A stretch of 64,000 nt of DNA from Chionis minor (lineage: Eukaryota; Chordata; Aves; Charadriiformes; Chionididae), in contig VZSF01009046.1 in assembly GCA_013398295.1 (NCBI GenBank), positions 1,146-65,145 of the forward strand. The letters run 5' to 3'. This document shows positions 37,291 to 51,120 of the stretch, piece after piece; within the stretch, counting starts at the first letter, position 1; every line of letters starts with the position of its first letter. The notes beneath the pieces are model-generated. The model had not been told where the DNA came from, searched no databases, and saw nothing but the letters and a program-made list of their open reading frames with translations. The translations under genes and the position numbers were made by a program.

Positions 37291-40200
37291 TGGCAACTTT
37301 GAAATGCTTAGGATTTCCAGAGGGCGTTATTTACTTATAATGTCTTTATTCTTTGATTTATCTTGATTAAGGTACAATATGGGCAAATTAATCTCTCCCA
37401 GGCAAAAGCGAGCTTGATGTTTTATGATCTTTCATGAGGCTCTGCAGTGTATTTCTGATTTTTACCATTATTTGTGTTTGTATGTGTGCTATATAGAAAG
37501 AGAAGCTAATGTTGTCACAGAAGCTCCTAAGATATACCGTGATTTTTTTCTTATCTTGCCAATAAACTTGTTACAGAAGTGTGTCAGGTTTGGGCATGAG
37601 TGTTGGGCCAACAAGCACAAAGTGCCAAGCAGTTACGTTTACTTTGGCACGTATTGAGGTAAAAGACCTGCTGCAGTAAAGGGTAGGTAAAAACCAAAAA
37701 GGCTTCAGCAAAGGGTTATACTCTCCTTATTCTATCTTTCTGTTTGAGGGGTTTTTTTGGGGGATGATTTAGCTATGACAGCTACAGCCACAGTTTAGAA
37801 TGATGGTGTATATTATTGTGAAAATATAACAAAATCAAGCATGACCTCTAACCTCAACTCTGATGTTGTGAATAATGTACCTTTGCTGCTGTCAGCAATT
37901 TGACTGACAGCTTAAAGCAAAGGTGTTAAACCCAACTGATCCATCCACCCATATGTGTTTTCACCTTCACAATAATGTTCAAGTCTTCTATAAGTTAGGT
38001 AGCCTATTTGCCTGTGAAAATAAATATACTTGAATCTTGTGAATTTTGACTATTAGCTCTTTTTTGAATAGTTATAAATATATGACTTAGACCATCCTAT
38101 GGTTCTACAATTATCTCACCAGAAAAAAATTATGCTAGAAGGTCTATGTTCCTGACTCATTATCTGATTGACTGCAGTTCATAGGTCTATGTACATCTGA
38201 AGAGAAATGCAGACAATTGCAACTTGAGTATCTCAAGAACAAACAAGCTATGGCTGTTAGGGGCAGCAATGATTCACTAGAGCTAGTGAAACTCCACTAC
38301 CACATGGAAGCATAATGAAGCCCCTTAAAAATTACAAAGGGCAAACACAGAACCTTCCCACTAATTAGTCTACAAAGTTCAAAGACTATCTCCATCCTCA
38401 TTTAGAATAATTTTTACAGAAAGACTATAATTTTGGAAGAGACATTTAAAATCACTTCCTAAGCACCCATTTTCTTTCTTCACACCACCCCCTGTACATC
38501 ATTCCCCTCACCCTAAAGCACAGGATCATTTATAACTAGCCCTTTTCCAAGCATAACCTTCTTTAAGTGCCCTGGGGAAATACCTAATTACTCCCACCTG
38601 TTTCCAGTCATGCTCCCCTCAACAGAATAGTTCTATATGCACCTGTGGTTGTCTTCTAAAACAGAGCAAAAGTATTAGCTCTATTCTTGCTGGTCCTTAG
38701 ACAGAGGCTCTCTGTACTTTGCCATCCCCATTACACAAAAGTGCATTCTGCAGTATAACTGGGGTGAAGGTTACAGAATTTCTATCTCTGTATCTATCTC
38801 TAATAAAGAATGACCATGACTGGAAGAAAAATATTGGCAACCTCAAATTTGCCTTCAGGGTAGTAAGATGTAAAATCTCACTGTCTTGAATTCTAGAGAA
38901 CACAGACAAGAAAACAAGAGTGGGCAAATACATTCCTCTGCAAATATTCCTAATTTTCATTTATTAGGTTATGTTCTTCCTGAGAAGTTTCTTATAAAAT
39001 CCTACTCTTCTCGTATGGGAGAAAAGCACTAATTATATGCCCAGTATTGAAACTTCTGATTACAGTGTGGCACAGAACTGTGCTACACTATTTTACAAAG
39101 GGAATTATTATAACTTCCGTGTGTAAGGATTAAATGTCTTGATACCTATCATTTTCCAGATGGGAAAACTGAGCCTCGGAGAAGTTATTCTCTGTGTTTA
39201 AAGAAGTGCAGTTTGCAATGGCTATATGACTGAGTTAAAACACACTTTGCTCTTAAAATCCCTAAAGCCCATTCCCAATATTGTAAGGTCAGGTACAGAC
39301 TGATTAGTCACGTACTTTGTATCCCAGAATGCTTGCTAGAAAAATCAAAATATTTATTTTGCTACTGAGTAAAAGTATAAGGATATAAAAAACTTATAAA
39401 GAGTATGCTTAGTCACCCATGAAAATAAGATAAGATCTCTTACAGATCTGGTTTTCAATGCAGGCTTTGTCCACTGTACAAAGCGATTTGCATCCCAGTT
39501 GTTGTCTGAACAAACATAACAAAAATATTTTGATAAAGAATCTTACATCTATTTGAGTCTTAAAATAGCATTTCAGTTATACTTTCTCAAAATATTGTCA
39601 TAAAAGATCTAAAGTAGGATGTTCCTGTAAACTTTAGCACATCTACTATGTTTTCACGTTTCATCTTCTACAGCTAGCATGTCAGCTTTGTAAATGTTTA
39701 GTGGAAGATTGATCAATCCACTCTGTTTCCAGTGTGGCAGCAATCCTGTTAGCAGATCACAATTACCACAGCCAACCTGAACAGTCTAAAATATCTGTGC
39801 TAGTAAAAGCTGAGCAGTGGAAGGACTGTACCTTTCACATGGGTTTTGCTGATGCTATCCATACTCTTTCTTTTGTTATCCCTTGGCAGCACATTTCAAT
39901 TATGTCACTGTCCAAACTGGAAGAGTTATTTGTCACCCAGTCTCCAGCTGTCAGGGTAGCTATCACCTCTGAGTTGCAGGCACATTTGAATTACTGATTG
40001 TGGGACTGAAAAGGCAGGATATCGCTACAACTGTAGTTTATTAAAGACCCACAGCCATTCCACAAAAAAGTCTAGAAATATTTTCCTAATATGTCATTCT
40101 CTTCCAGTTTGAAACAGACATTTTCTTTCTGTTTTCATTTCTGCTGAAGAAACCAGCTTCTAAAGAATCACCCCTTCTCACAGCATTCACCTGAAATAAT

Positions 40201-41709
40201 CCTTATAGGTTTTTATAATAATTTAAATTTTGTAGGAATTTTTATGACTTGTACTATTACTAGACAAGACAGTACTGTAGTTTGTAGAAGTGATGTAAAC
40301 CAAATTAGTACTTTACATGGTCATGTTTTAGACAGCTACTGAAAAATGTACTAGAAGAATGCAAAAACATAACCCAAATAAGAGCCAAAGGAGAAAAACA
40401 CTTCATACAAATTAAGATTTCTATTGTGAGTTTTCCCTCAAATCAGTCAGGAATAACTGATTACTCTCTAAAGCCAAGGCCATGTGTGAAGTGCAACATG
40501 CATACCTGCTGCTATAGACAGAACCAACTTTTCCTCTTTCTGTGCCTCCAAGGAAGAAAAAATTTCATGTATTCAGAGATGGGTGGCAATTTTTCTTTTG
40601 ATTATTGTTATTTGAGGAACATATTTTTTCCTCTCCTCTTCCTGGGTATGAAATAAAATGATAACTCTGTAGACCTTGAATATTAATAATAAAAAATTAT
40701 ACACATGTATGTTTTTTCTTATTTTTAATTCCATGAGGATAAAAATTGCATTATGTTTCTTTTAATTACACAACTTCTTTGTAATTATAATGACATCCTA
40801 TTGGTGTCTCTGAATCAAAGTTTTGGAAAAACATTAGTCTCAAAAAAAGTTAATTAAAAAATAATCTTGAAATATTTTTAATATCACTGAAACAAACTAT
40901 TTTATCTAAGTATAGTAAATCTAATGAAATACTGAAGCATCTAGTAAATACTGCATATTTGACATTTTCAGTGAAAACAATTTTCTTGACTGCGTAGCTC
41001 CAGACTACAGCTCCATTCTGACACTCCAGAATAAAACTCCCTGCATACTGAAACATCCATTATATGACCAACCCTGTATGAAATATAACAATTAGAAAGA
41101 GTACTTTAAAAAATCTTTTATTTCATATTCTCATTTTTTTCCTGACATTCTTTTGCTGACAGTTGTGTATTTTCCTTCAGTGATAATGTTTCTACAGCCT
41201 TTTCAGGAAGTGTTGTGTAGGGATAGAACAATAACTGCTACTATTATTAATTTGTTTAGTGGGAACTGCTAACAGACCAAGACTCCCCTATACTAGAGTA
41301 TGTACAGGCACTGAAGGTGCCCACAAAATGCTTTCAGTGCTGGCAAATGCAAACTAAGTAAGAAATAAGAAATAGTAGTAGATGGATGTCAGCAGAATGG
41401 GAATACAGGAAGTTGTATGACAGCATTAGTAAGTATGATAGCTTTACTCAGATTTACAGTGCAGTATATGCAGAAATGTAGGGCTGAGAAATCTCTTGTT
41501 TGGCTTTCTTTGCCCCACATAAAGCTTGTTTTCCCTATTTGAGCAATTGTTTGCCTCTTGTTTCTGAAAAACTTTTCATATTAGAAGCCTGTTGTCATGT
41601 CCTCCAGAAGCTTGTATTCTCTTGAAAAAACAAAATGTCCAACTTTCCCTAATAAGAATCTCTTTTAATTTTTTATATCTTTGTTGTTATCAAAAGGATT
41701 TAAACAGAT

Positions 41710-41733
41710 CTTTCTTTCTTTCTTTCTTTCTTT
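41710..41733. repeat. (CTTT)6 microsatellite
   Basis: Six perfect CTTT units. Confidence 0.95.
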
Positions 41734-42589
41734 GGGAGCACTCTTCTCATTGAGATCTTAGCAGAACTTTGGAAAGAGCTATTTTGTTGTCATACATAAA
41801 ATATTCTTGTACTATGTAAGAATTTGCCATGTTTGCAGTGAAATTCCAAGCAGATTTTGGGGTTTGTTTGGGTTTTTTTTTTATCTATTCTATTTTATCA
41901 TATTTCTACTTGCTTAGTTATTTATTTTGTATGTGTTTTCTCTTTTTTTAAGCATAGTAACTCTTTTTATCACATTCCATCTTTTCAACTTTCAACCATT
42001 TTTAACAAACCAAAGCTCCAAATTTATTTCGGAATTAATATGAGTAGTGGTGCTAAAGTAGAAACACCCTTTCTTGTGGTAGAAAATAAAATGGAAACAT
42101 TTGTGTATTCTGAATATGAGTCCCTGGCTTTATTTTTTGTGTGCAAGTAGAGATCTGAGCATTTTCTGTACAAGTGAAACAAGATTTATATAGGAACATA
42201 ATATTTAGATGTAAAGAAAATCAGCAGCACATTCTCCCAAGAGCTAAGCAATAAAAAAATAACACACCAAAGTATTTTCTGAAAATATTTTGGTTTACAT
42301 TCTACTGCTTTCAACAATTTGGATTTCTACAAACAGCAATAACATAGTTGTTATATTTCACAATATCAAAACAGTGTTTAGGCTTATGGCTGTGAGATTT
42401 ACAGTTATGTAAAGCCAGACCCATCCCAGAATGCTGGCAGAAACAACTGCCTTTATAAATTCAAGTGCAGGTTAAGAAACTATCATCTGTCAGTGCTGTA
42501 AATAGGACTTCTGGCACGCATTCCACAAGAGTGGCAGAGAAGTAAGCGGGAGACAAAAAGTCTCTTATTTGGAACGATAAACTTAGAAA

Positions 42590-42966
42590 TTGTTGTCATG
42601 ATTCCAGTGGGGATACGGTTAATTTTCCCAAGGATCTGTCACTGGACACAGGTATTCCATATTATGTGATGCCATGCCCAGTCTATAGTGGAGTAGCTGG
42701 CCAGGGGAGGAGGCAGGAAGTTGCTGCTTGGGAGCAGGCTGGGGCTTCCCTGCTCTGGTCAGTGAGTGGTGGTACAGTAACCCTGTTTGTACATTCCTCC
42801 ATCAGTGTTATTGTTGTTGTTTTCCTCTTTTCTTTGCTGTTCTTTTAAACTGCCTCTATCTCAACCCACAGATTTTGCCTTTTTCTTCCGATTCTCCCCC
42901 ATCACTGTGGAGAGTTGAGTAAGTGGCGGCAGGGTTTTTTGTTGACAGCTGGGGCCAAACCATGAC
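42590..42966 (+). mobile_element. Avian ERVL-type LTR (plus strand)
   Basis: It contains GTATTCCATATTATGTGATG and a degenerate TATA (CTATAG, 42683-42688), then CTTGGGAGCAGGCTGGGG, CTCAACCCACAGATTTTGCC, TTCCGATTCTCCCCCATC and an end of GGGGCCAAACCATGACA. I recognise this order from common avian ERVL-like LTRs. It resembles the minus-strand LTR at 5225-5641 in the ATATTCCAT block. The U3 part is shortened, no internal region is adjacent, and a plus-strand promoter would face the BRINP3 exons. Confidence 0.78.
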
Positions 42967-43099
42967 AATTGTATAGAAAATGAGCCAAATAATCTACACT
43001 AGACAAGATTATTTAAGTTTATACAACATTCTTACTGGAAAAGGAACAATTCCAGACATTACATATAGCTTGGTGGATAAGGTTTTGGATCAGTATTTG

Positions 43100-43136
43100 T
43101 TTGAGAATGTATTTGAGAATATACTGAGAATATGTA
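43100..43136. repeat. Three-unit 12-base tandem repeat
   Basis: TTTGAGAATGTA, TTTGAGAATATA and CTGAGAATATGTA follow one another, with the third diverged. Confidence 0.88.
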
Positions 43137-46100
43137 TTCTGTTTGAAGCCAATCATTTAAGGTACCTTTGCAGGAGCAACATCAGCCTTTGATTTGAATA
43201 GACAGGAATTTGACGTTTCCGCAGCCCCAAGCGTAAGCCGATAAGCCATTACTGAGCTACAATAACATCCCAGAAACAAATCAACAAACAAAGAGTTTTC
43301 AAAGGATTTAAGAGCTCACATTTTCTGCCATACCAGCCAGGTCATAAAGCTTTTTAGTATGCTCTGAGTAGAGGACAGGAGGAGGTCCAGTTGTCTTAAA
43401 TGCCTCAATTTTCCAAATGAGAAATAAGGTGAATAAGAAACACAACCTTTAAATTTTAAATTATTTATCACAGTTTTGTCTGTATGCCTCTCTGTTGCCC
43501 AGTACAAAAGACCAGTTTTGTAGTTCTAAAACAGAATTTATAAAAATAGTGATAAAAGACATTGCAAAGAATTTGTGACTGTGAACTGGAGCACATAATG
43601 ATGAAGAATTTTAGCAGTTTGTGTTTCCTCTGTGACTCATCTGGGAGTATCCACCAATACTGAATCAATGAATCCTCTATTATATTTTATTTTCTCCAAT
43701 ACATCTTTATGCTGATTCAGTCAAGACAAACTGTATTTTCTTACATTGATTCATGCACTAAAACACTTCCACAGATTCAACTTTCTTCCTTATGTCTACA
43801 AGAAATCTGGTTTCATTTTTTTAATTTTAGTCAGGACAAGAAGAGAAGGAAGAATCATCTGATTTTAGTGTTGATTTTGAAACATTAACAGCCCCTTCTC
43901 AGTGAGAGTTCCAGACTTCTGAGTTTCATTTTCTTATAAAATTCCAGAGTCATTAGGTATTGTTCATGTTCATCCTCAATCAACTACAGGAACAGGTCCA
44001 TGATATCTGTTAATGTTAGACAAAAAGACTAAGTATATCTTTCTGCTTATCTTTCTCATAACTTTTTTCCTTATTCTGTCAAAAAACTCTTTTCCCAGGC
44101 AGACTTCTCCATTTTAAAGTTTAACTACTGTTTTAGCTATAGGTAAGATACCTACTTCTCCGAAAATGTTCTGGGAAATAGATTAAAGGTAATCAGTGCA
44201 TTGTGGAAAACCTAGAAAAGAGGTTTTATACCACATTTACAAAATTTAAATCCATAATTTTTCATCACATTGAATTTTAGACTGAATAAGCTTTCATAAT
44301 GGTTGAAATTACATTGAAAGAAATGGAAGAAGGAATTTTTTTGGTTTTGTTTTCATCAGTCTTCTGTAAGTCTAAGCAAATACACTATTTTATAAAACCT
44401 GTTGTCCAGATAATAAATTACTCCTATGGGCGGATGTGAACATGGAAAAAGGGATGTTTTGAGCTTGTTGAGACTGTGGAAGGTCTGGATTAGTCTCAGT
44501 AATTTGGGTACGAGGTGTTAGAAACTCTTGACACTGTCAAGGGGAGAATGAACAGTTGTCGTATCCCTCCTGGACATGTGACAAACCATTAAATCAGTAC
44601 TTCTTGTAGGGAAGAATAAATATATTAACCAGTGATAATGAATAGTGACTTGGACATTTTGTAATTAATTGGATGGACAATTACATGTAACTCAAAAAAT
44701 GCCATCATCTTACCTAGCAGGCTGTAAATCCATGTTGTTATTGTCATTAACAGAGAAAAGAATACCTACTGGCCAGAGCACATCTAAATAATCAAACACA
44801 GAAATATAAAAAAGCTGCAAAAATCTATGTTCTGCTTACTCAGACTGTATGAAACACCTCACAAGTATCCCAGTCATTCTCTATTTCAGATGTAATAGAG
44901 GCAGGGGTAGGTTTTACTAAGAAGTCTCCTTTTCCTCTCTGCGACTATTATCTTACGTAGAAACAATGAATTGTTTGCTTGGAATTTAATCCTTGTCTTA
45001 AAAACCTGTGCAAACTGGCACAAATTTGCAAGCTAATTCACCAGTTCCTCACTATTAGATGGTCTGTTCATACAAACATGTTTCAATTCAGAAGTGTTTG
45101 TACTCCACCTGTTCTTGCTGTTCATCTTTTGTGTATTTTGCAACATATTCCTATTACTATATACTGCATGGGTGATTGAGCTTCTTCTGAAGCAGAAGGT
45201 AAATAAGTTTGAGTCATAAAGAGCTATTAGTTTTGTGCAAATACCTTCGTATGAATACCAGTATAGTTAAATATGTTAACGGTAAGGTTTAAATGAATGT
45301 TCAGGGTACAGAAATAATTCCCTCTCAGATTTTATTAGAGGAGGAGTTTTTTAGGGGAGGCTAAACATTTATCAGACATGGACAAAAGGAATGTCGCCTT
45401 TCTTCCTCTTCTGTAGTAAACCCTTCCGATGTTCATAACAGGTGAGATGTTTCAAATCATTTATGTCACAGTAGCTGGGAAAATAATCTGTCTATGAGTA
45501 GTCATAAAAAGAAATACATTTGAGTATGTTCTAGGTGTGTAATGTATATATTTTTATTAAATTTTTTTCATGCATTTCTACATATTTCATATGTATAATA
45601 GAAGAAGTTAGTGAAGCTGATAGTAATGAATTCTAGTTCTGGAAGTAGAATTTCAAGTGCTAGGAAAATGATAAGAATAAAAAGGCATAGAAAGGCAAAG
45701 ATAAGCAAAAATGTTTCAAAGGATATTTCAAAAGAATAATATATTAAGATAAAAAGAAATCCTAATGATAGTGCTTATTTATTATAAGGTGAAAACAGTA
45801 TAAATATAAGCAATAATATGGAAAATATGTATGTGTTCAGCAACGCATATATATTTCTGTTTTGACTTTAGGAAAATGCCAGACAATTATAAGGATATAG
45901 TTAATCAAGAAATACTTTCCATTTCAGCAATGGGAAACATGTTTAAAAGGAGCTTATTATATCTTTAAATTATTTTTTTTTAATCACCATATCTGGATAA
46001 CTGTGCATTTTGAGTCACAAATAAAATGTATTCTGTACTATCAGGCCCTGCCTCTTCTTCCCATCAAGGCAAGCTGTTATGTTTACTTTGTCCATATTGC

Positions 46101-46275
46101 AGTACTTGTCCCTATTATGTTTCTATACAAAGGTTAATATTTTCAGAAGGCAATAAAGGACTAATTTCCTTCTTCTTCACCTTGAACAGTAAAAATCAAT
46201 TGTAACAAATATTTAGTAAAAGTTGTGGCAAATTCTGCATCACTTAACAAAGTTTAATAAACATTGAAAGTTCTA

Positions 46276-46309
46276 AGACCTGTGCCGGTCATAGACCTGT
46301 GCTGGTATG
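46276..46309. repeat. Two-unit 17-base tandem repeat
   Basis: AGACCTGTGCCGGTCAT is followed directly by a near copy, AGACCTGTGCTGGTATG. Confidence 0.85.
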
Positions 46310-49300
46310 GAGAATTTTTTCACTTGACTATCTGTGAATAGCACAGCCTTGGCTATTACCTGATGCTGGTTCTGTCCACATCTGAGTGAGTCTTCTCTCT
46401 AAAAGCCAATATTTTCATTTTTTTCTGCTAGCAAGTATATTCTATACTTACGTGTTACTGCTGTGGAACTGCTGGTAAGTAGCTGCAAGGTAATAGCATA
46501 TTTCTGGTATGGTACCCTTTCTTATAAAATCTATAAGAATGGGTGTGGTTGGGGCGAAGTAGCGTATGTACAATCTACTCTGAGCCTGTCTCCTAAAGAG
46601 GAATTAGCCTGTGTGCAATTTTCCCCAACAGCTATAGACAGATTTTGCATTGTGTGGAACAGAGGAAATGTCATTGATAGTGTTACGACCCCTATCAGAG
46701 CCAGGTTGTTGAGCTTGTCTTCAGTTTGTATCTGTGCAGTCGGCAGTTTACATGAGCCCCAGTCACAAATCGGTCCATGATACAAATCATGAGCATTAAA
46801 ACGTTTTGTTGATGTTCTGAAACTTAATATGGTAATAGTTTCATTTTATATCATCTTGACCTTATTCAGGCTATGGCCTTGGACATTAAAAAATCCTCAG
46901 ACTTTTAAAGAAGATAGGCAAAGAAAAACATCATATGTTCTTCTATTGAGCTGTTTTACCAACAGATTAACCTGAGCTGCATGGGAAACACTGGCTTCAG
47001 AATCCCACTGTCATTTCAGCCCATTTGAAGCAGTCACCTTCTCACCATCCAAAAGTGGAGCTGTCACATCTAGAAGACATTAAGAGAAAGGAACACAGAC
47101 GAGTGCTTTAGTATTAAAAATTATGTGAAATTTGTTTTCCCAGAGTGCTTTCCAAACTATGCCACACTAGTATTCATTAACATTTATGCTTACTGGTACT
47201 AATACTGTTTTATAAAACACCTAAGTTACTTATAATGAGGCCTAAATTGCTAATTTAGCCTGGCTTGTGTTTTGTGTATGGCTTACTGTAGGGGAGACTG
47301 TTGTAGTTAAGAAGAATCCATCAGACTCATTGTAAATCTATTTTAGGCTCTGATTTAATCATCTGCAATAGCAGAGATTATATTCCCATTTCAAATCTTC
47401 TACACACTGCAATTTTAGAGTACAATGGCTTTTTTTTTCTTTTATTTCCTTTAACCAGATGTTTTATGTAGAACTTTCCCATAAAACATGATTTAAAATG
47501 TATTGAAATTAATGCAGTGGTAGAAGAAAAATGTATAATTTATATACACATTTGGAAAAAACCCTACAGCTTGAAATTGAAAAGACACATAGGCAGTCCT
47601 TGTTGGCTTACTTCCCTAGAATTACTTTCAGATCCACTTACAATTTAAGCTTCCTTCAACATGAAAACATGTTCACAACCCATGCAATACTAAGGGGTGT
47701 TTCATGTCAGAACGTTATTCTTAGATAAAACATCACCCTGAATATTGTAGCATAGCAACACAAATAAGGAATTGTAGTAAAAAATAAAAGAAATAGTGTT
47801 GAAATAAAAACTGTATTTTTAAATTGTACTTGTTTTTACCCCACACTGACTCCTTGACTGATCATTCTTCAACATTTCTCTAAGGAGAACAAAGGGCAGG
47901 AGACCCCATTCAGCAAACAGTGGCTGTGGCATGCACGCAGTACAGCTGGTCAGAATTGGCACTTTTGGGCTTTAGGGCTCTTGCTTGGTGTTGGTGTTAG
48001 ACAACCAGCCAGGAACCAGGTTTTTGGTAGGACATACAAATCCATGGTTCTGATATGTAGGAAGATGAAGAGAATGCTGTCCATGGCTTCTGGCACCACT
48101 TATGATAATAATGCTGTTCTGTTATAGGCTTCATCCTAGGACCCAGATTGACTTACTTTCTATCCTATAATCCCAGGAACTCAAACCTATTATGCTTCTC
48201 AACAACAGGCTTTGCACTGCGCCTTAAAGAACTGCATCCAACGGTTAACATATTGTTCAGGCTGGAAATATATGGGCAGCACAGGGGGTACTACCTGCTA
48301 TTAAATCTTAGCCTCTTGATAGCACCATGACAGCTGCTATTCTTGGCTCTTACACAGTAGAAGAAGAGGAAGAGGAGGAAAGAGTAAGCTTCTAATACCT
48401 CTAGTGTTTGTATTCTATTCATAATTGGTTTTCTTGACCAGCATCCAGCACTGATGCTATGATATTCTCTGGAAAGTGTTCTTCTGATGAATGGTGCTCC
48501 AGTGACTTTGGAAGGCAGTATTTTCTCTACCAAGAAGAAGATAATTAACTCTGTCAGGTCTGGTACTCTGCCTTGGGCAGTGGACGGGAACACAATTTCC
48601 AAAAGAGAATAATGCGTATTTAGTACAAAAATTGTTTGAGGTTTGGAGAGTTTGGGTTAGAGTGAATGACTGCAAGATAAACAGCTAAGTAAAGGTTTAG
48701 CTTTACTGTGTAATACAAGAGGGGAGCAGGGAACAGGAGAGCATACATCGCTGCTTGCAAGATGAAATCAAGAGAAGAAAGGGAACTTGCATGTATAGGT
48801 AAATAAATATACATATTTATATTAAGTCATATAAAAGGAACATAAAGATATGATTTTACTTAAAGTGAAATTTCTGAAAGAGAAATTAGCTCTAATTTCA
48901 GGATAGCAGTTATTCATTACTCTTACGTATGTACAAAGTGTTTGTGAAAACCTTGTTACTCAACATGCTAGAAATAATACATTGCGAACACCCCTGAACT
49001 CCAGCACAGGTTTCCCGGTTCCTACACTTTGCTCTCATAAACTCAGTTAATTCTGAAGCCTTAAATCTTTTAAGTTTCCTGTTGGAGAAGCTGCTAGCCA
49101 CTTCTTGCTTGTCCACATCTAGATATCTCTGGTCCCGCAGCCAGGCAGCTCAGTTTTGAAGTCCTGTGTCCCTCTTTTATTTTCAGAGATGAAGCTTCTC
49201 CTTGTCTCTCCCAGAGGGTTTAGGTCTTCATATTTCCAATTTCCATATTCTGACACACTTCATTTAAGAAAGACTTCAGGAAAATATGGTAACTAGTTTG

Positions 49301-51073
49301 TAAGTTTTTTAAAAGCTTCAGCTCAGCGTGTGGCAGTTATAAAATGGTCAACCTTTTTTAAAAAAATTCAGCTTGCATATTCTACTTCCTCAGTTTCTTC
49401 AGCAGTGAATTTCAAAGGATGACTATTTGCTGCACAGTGGAAACTAATTGTTCCCATTGGTATACTCTGAATCAAAAAAAAAAAAAGTCAAAACCATTAA
49501 AAAAGCATTTGTCTACTTCCCCTTTCTGAAATAGCATATGATACAGCAAAACAATCCTTCCATAGCAAAATCTGTGTAAAGAACTAAAGTCTAATTAACT
49601 ACGCCAAACAAATTTCTCATAGTACTAGAATAACTCAGTCCCTGGATTCAGTAAATAAAGGACTTGTAGTAGAACAGGAGGAAATACATACTGAACCTGA
49701 GGTGGACGAGACTACTGTTTCTAGTTTTACTCTTCCAAGAAATCATTTGTGACTTTTGGACAAGAGCTGTATACCATCTAAAACCACACTTTACAAAGAA
49801 ACACAAAAGAAGGCAATCAACTGTTCCCAAAGTTAAGAGGATATTCAGAAAACAGCTGTAATTAGTTACACAGAATGTACCTAATATTTAGAAAACCTTT
49901 TAATCTGCCTGACATGCATTAAAAGCTCCAAATAAGGAAACTGAATTTGGCAATGTTCAAACTGACAATAAAATACACTCTCTGTAGTTAAATGCTACAA
50001 CACATTGTTGAGAAAGTCTGAGAAATCTTCAGCATCAGCTTTTAGATCGGAATGAGATGTTTTTCTGGGAGATGGTTTCTTCAGTCATTAACTTGCTGAC
50101 ATAGGCAGCAAGGGCATTTTGGTCATGTTCCTTCGACTGCATTAAAAAGGGGGCAGATGAGGGGGTTATGATGGTTTTCTCTGTCCTTAAAAGCTCTGAC
50201 AATGAAAATTGAACTAGTTTTATAAGAACTGAAACTTTTCTATTATTCTTGTGTTTGAATCACAGCTTTGATACGGACAATTAGTCAGATAACAAATTTA
50301 GAAGAAAAGATTTAATCGTGGTATAAAATGATTATTTTACATTATAAAGCTTGCATTTTTTTCTTGCTGTGAAAAAAATTCTGTCTTGATTTACAATTGA
50401 CCTATATTTTCTGATGTATTAAAATAAAAAAAAATCACTCAAATATGCCCAGAAAGTATTGAATTTAAATAAAAAGTTGTTTTTCTCATTTACTTTTTCT
50501 TTCACTTGAAAAGTACATTTATAGTGCAGGGTAATTCACTTCTTTTAGTACCTGCATTAATGTGGCCAATATGCTAAATGAATATTTTTTCATTTTAGAG
50601 GCAAAAAATATTTGTGTGTAATTTTTTCATCTCTTTCTGTAAATATGCAATGGTTCCATAAAGACTGAAAAAAAAAGGTTATTAGTTTTATAGCTTCTTA
50701 AAAGGAAGGTAAATTTGTGAGAGAAAACTTTAAAAACCAACAACTAAGTTGAAAAAACCCCACGCCTATCAAACAGCAATTTCCAAATACCAGTTAGGCA
50801 CACTGGTGTTGTACAGAGTCTTTAAGAAACTGTGGGGATCTGTTTAGCCTTGTACTCTTGACTGGTAAATTGCATTAAATTTCAGGTAAGTTTCACAAAG
50901 CTCTTTTTATTACATTTTTTCTGATTTGTTTTTGATAAAAAATGGCATCCACAATAATGTGTCTGAGAGGAAAAACAGTTCATAGGAGCTGTACTGAATT
51001 GTCACCTGTTAACGCATGTAAATCTAAGTTAGACTGGGGATAAGACAGTTTGCATCTTCAAGAGAAATAAGAG

Positions 51074-51120
51074 GATGCTGGTCCAACCCACGTGATTCTA
51101 TGATTCTATGATTCTATGAA
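51074..51120 (+). mobile_element. CR1 3' tail fragment
   Basis: Only the extreme CR1 3' end remains: GCTGGTCCAACCCACG followed by three GATTCTAT-type tail units (about 51093-51118). Confidence 0.7.

Larger units (their letters stand above)
34691..42589. other. Intronic stretch with microsatellites
   Basis: AT-rich. It holds TTA/TTG (37246-37290) and TTTC (41710-41733) microsatellites and a T run near 35546. Open frames of up to 139 codons at the left edge partly run out of the CR1; the rest are unrecognised. Confidence 0.55.
42967..51073. other. Intronic stretch with small tandem repeats
   Basis: AT-rich. It has tandem units at 43100-43136 and 46276-46309. A 105-codon plus frame with an 84-codon frame on the opposite strand at 46463-46785 is not recognisable and is treated as chance. 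Confidence 0.55.

Noticed and set aside
37510..37560. AAGATATACCGTG as a possible upstream BRINP3 exon end (KIYR)
   Set aside because: Only a few residues match, no GT donor at the right place and no further upstream similarity.
39734..39997. An 87-codon frame starting MAAILLADHNYH as a small gene or exon
   Set aside because: No domain, no flanking acceptor/donor pair that keeps frame with BRINP3, ordinary intronic composition.
46463..46785. 105-codon plus frame and 84-codon minus frame over the same bases
   Set aside because: No recognisable similarity, no splice or promoter context; overlapping open frames on both strands suggest chance absence of stops.
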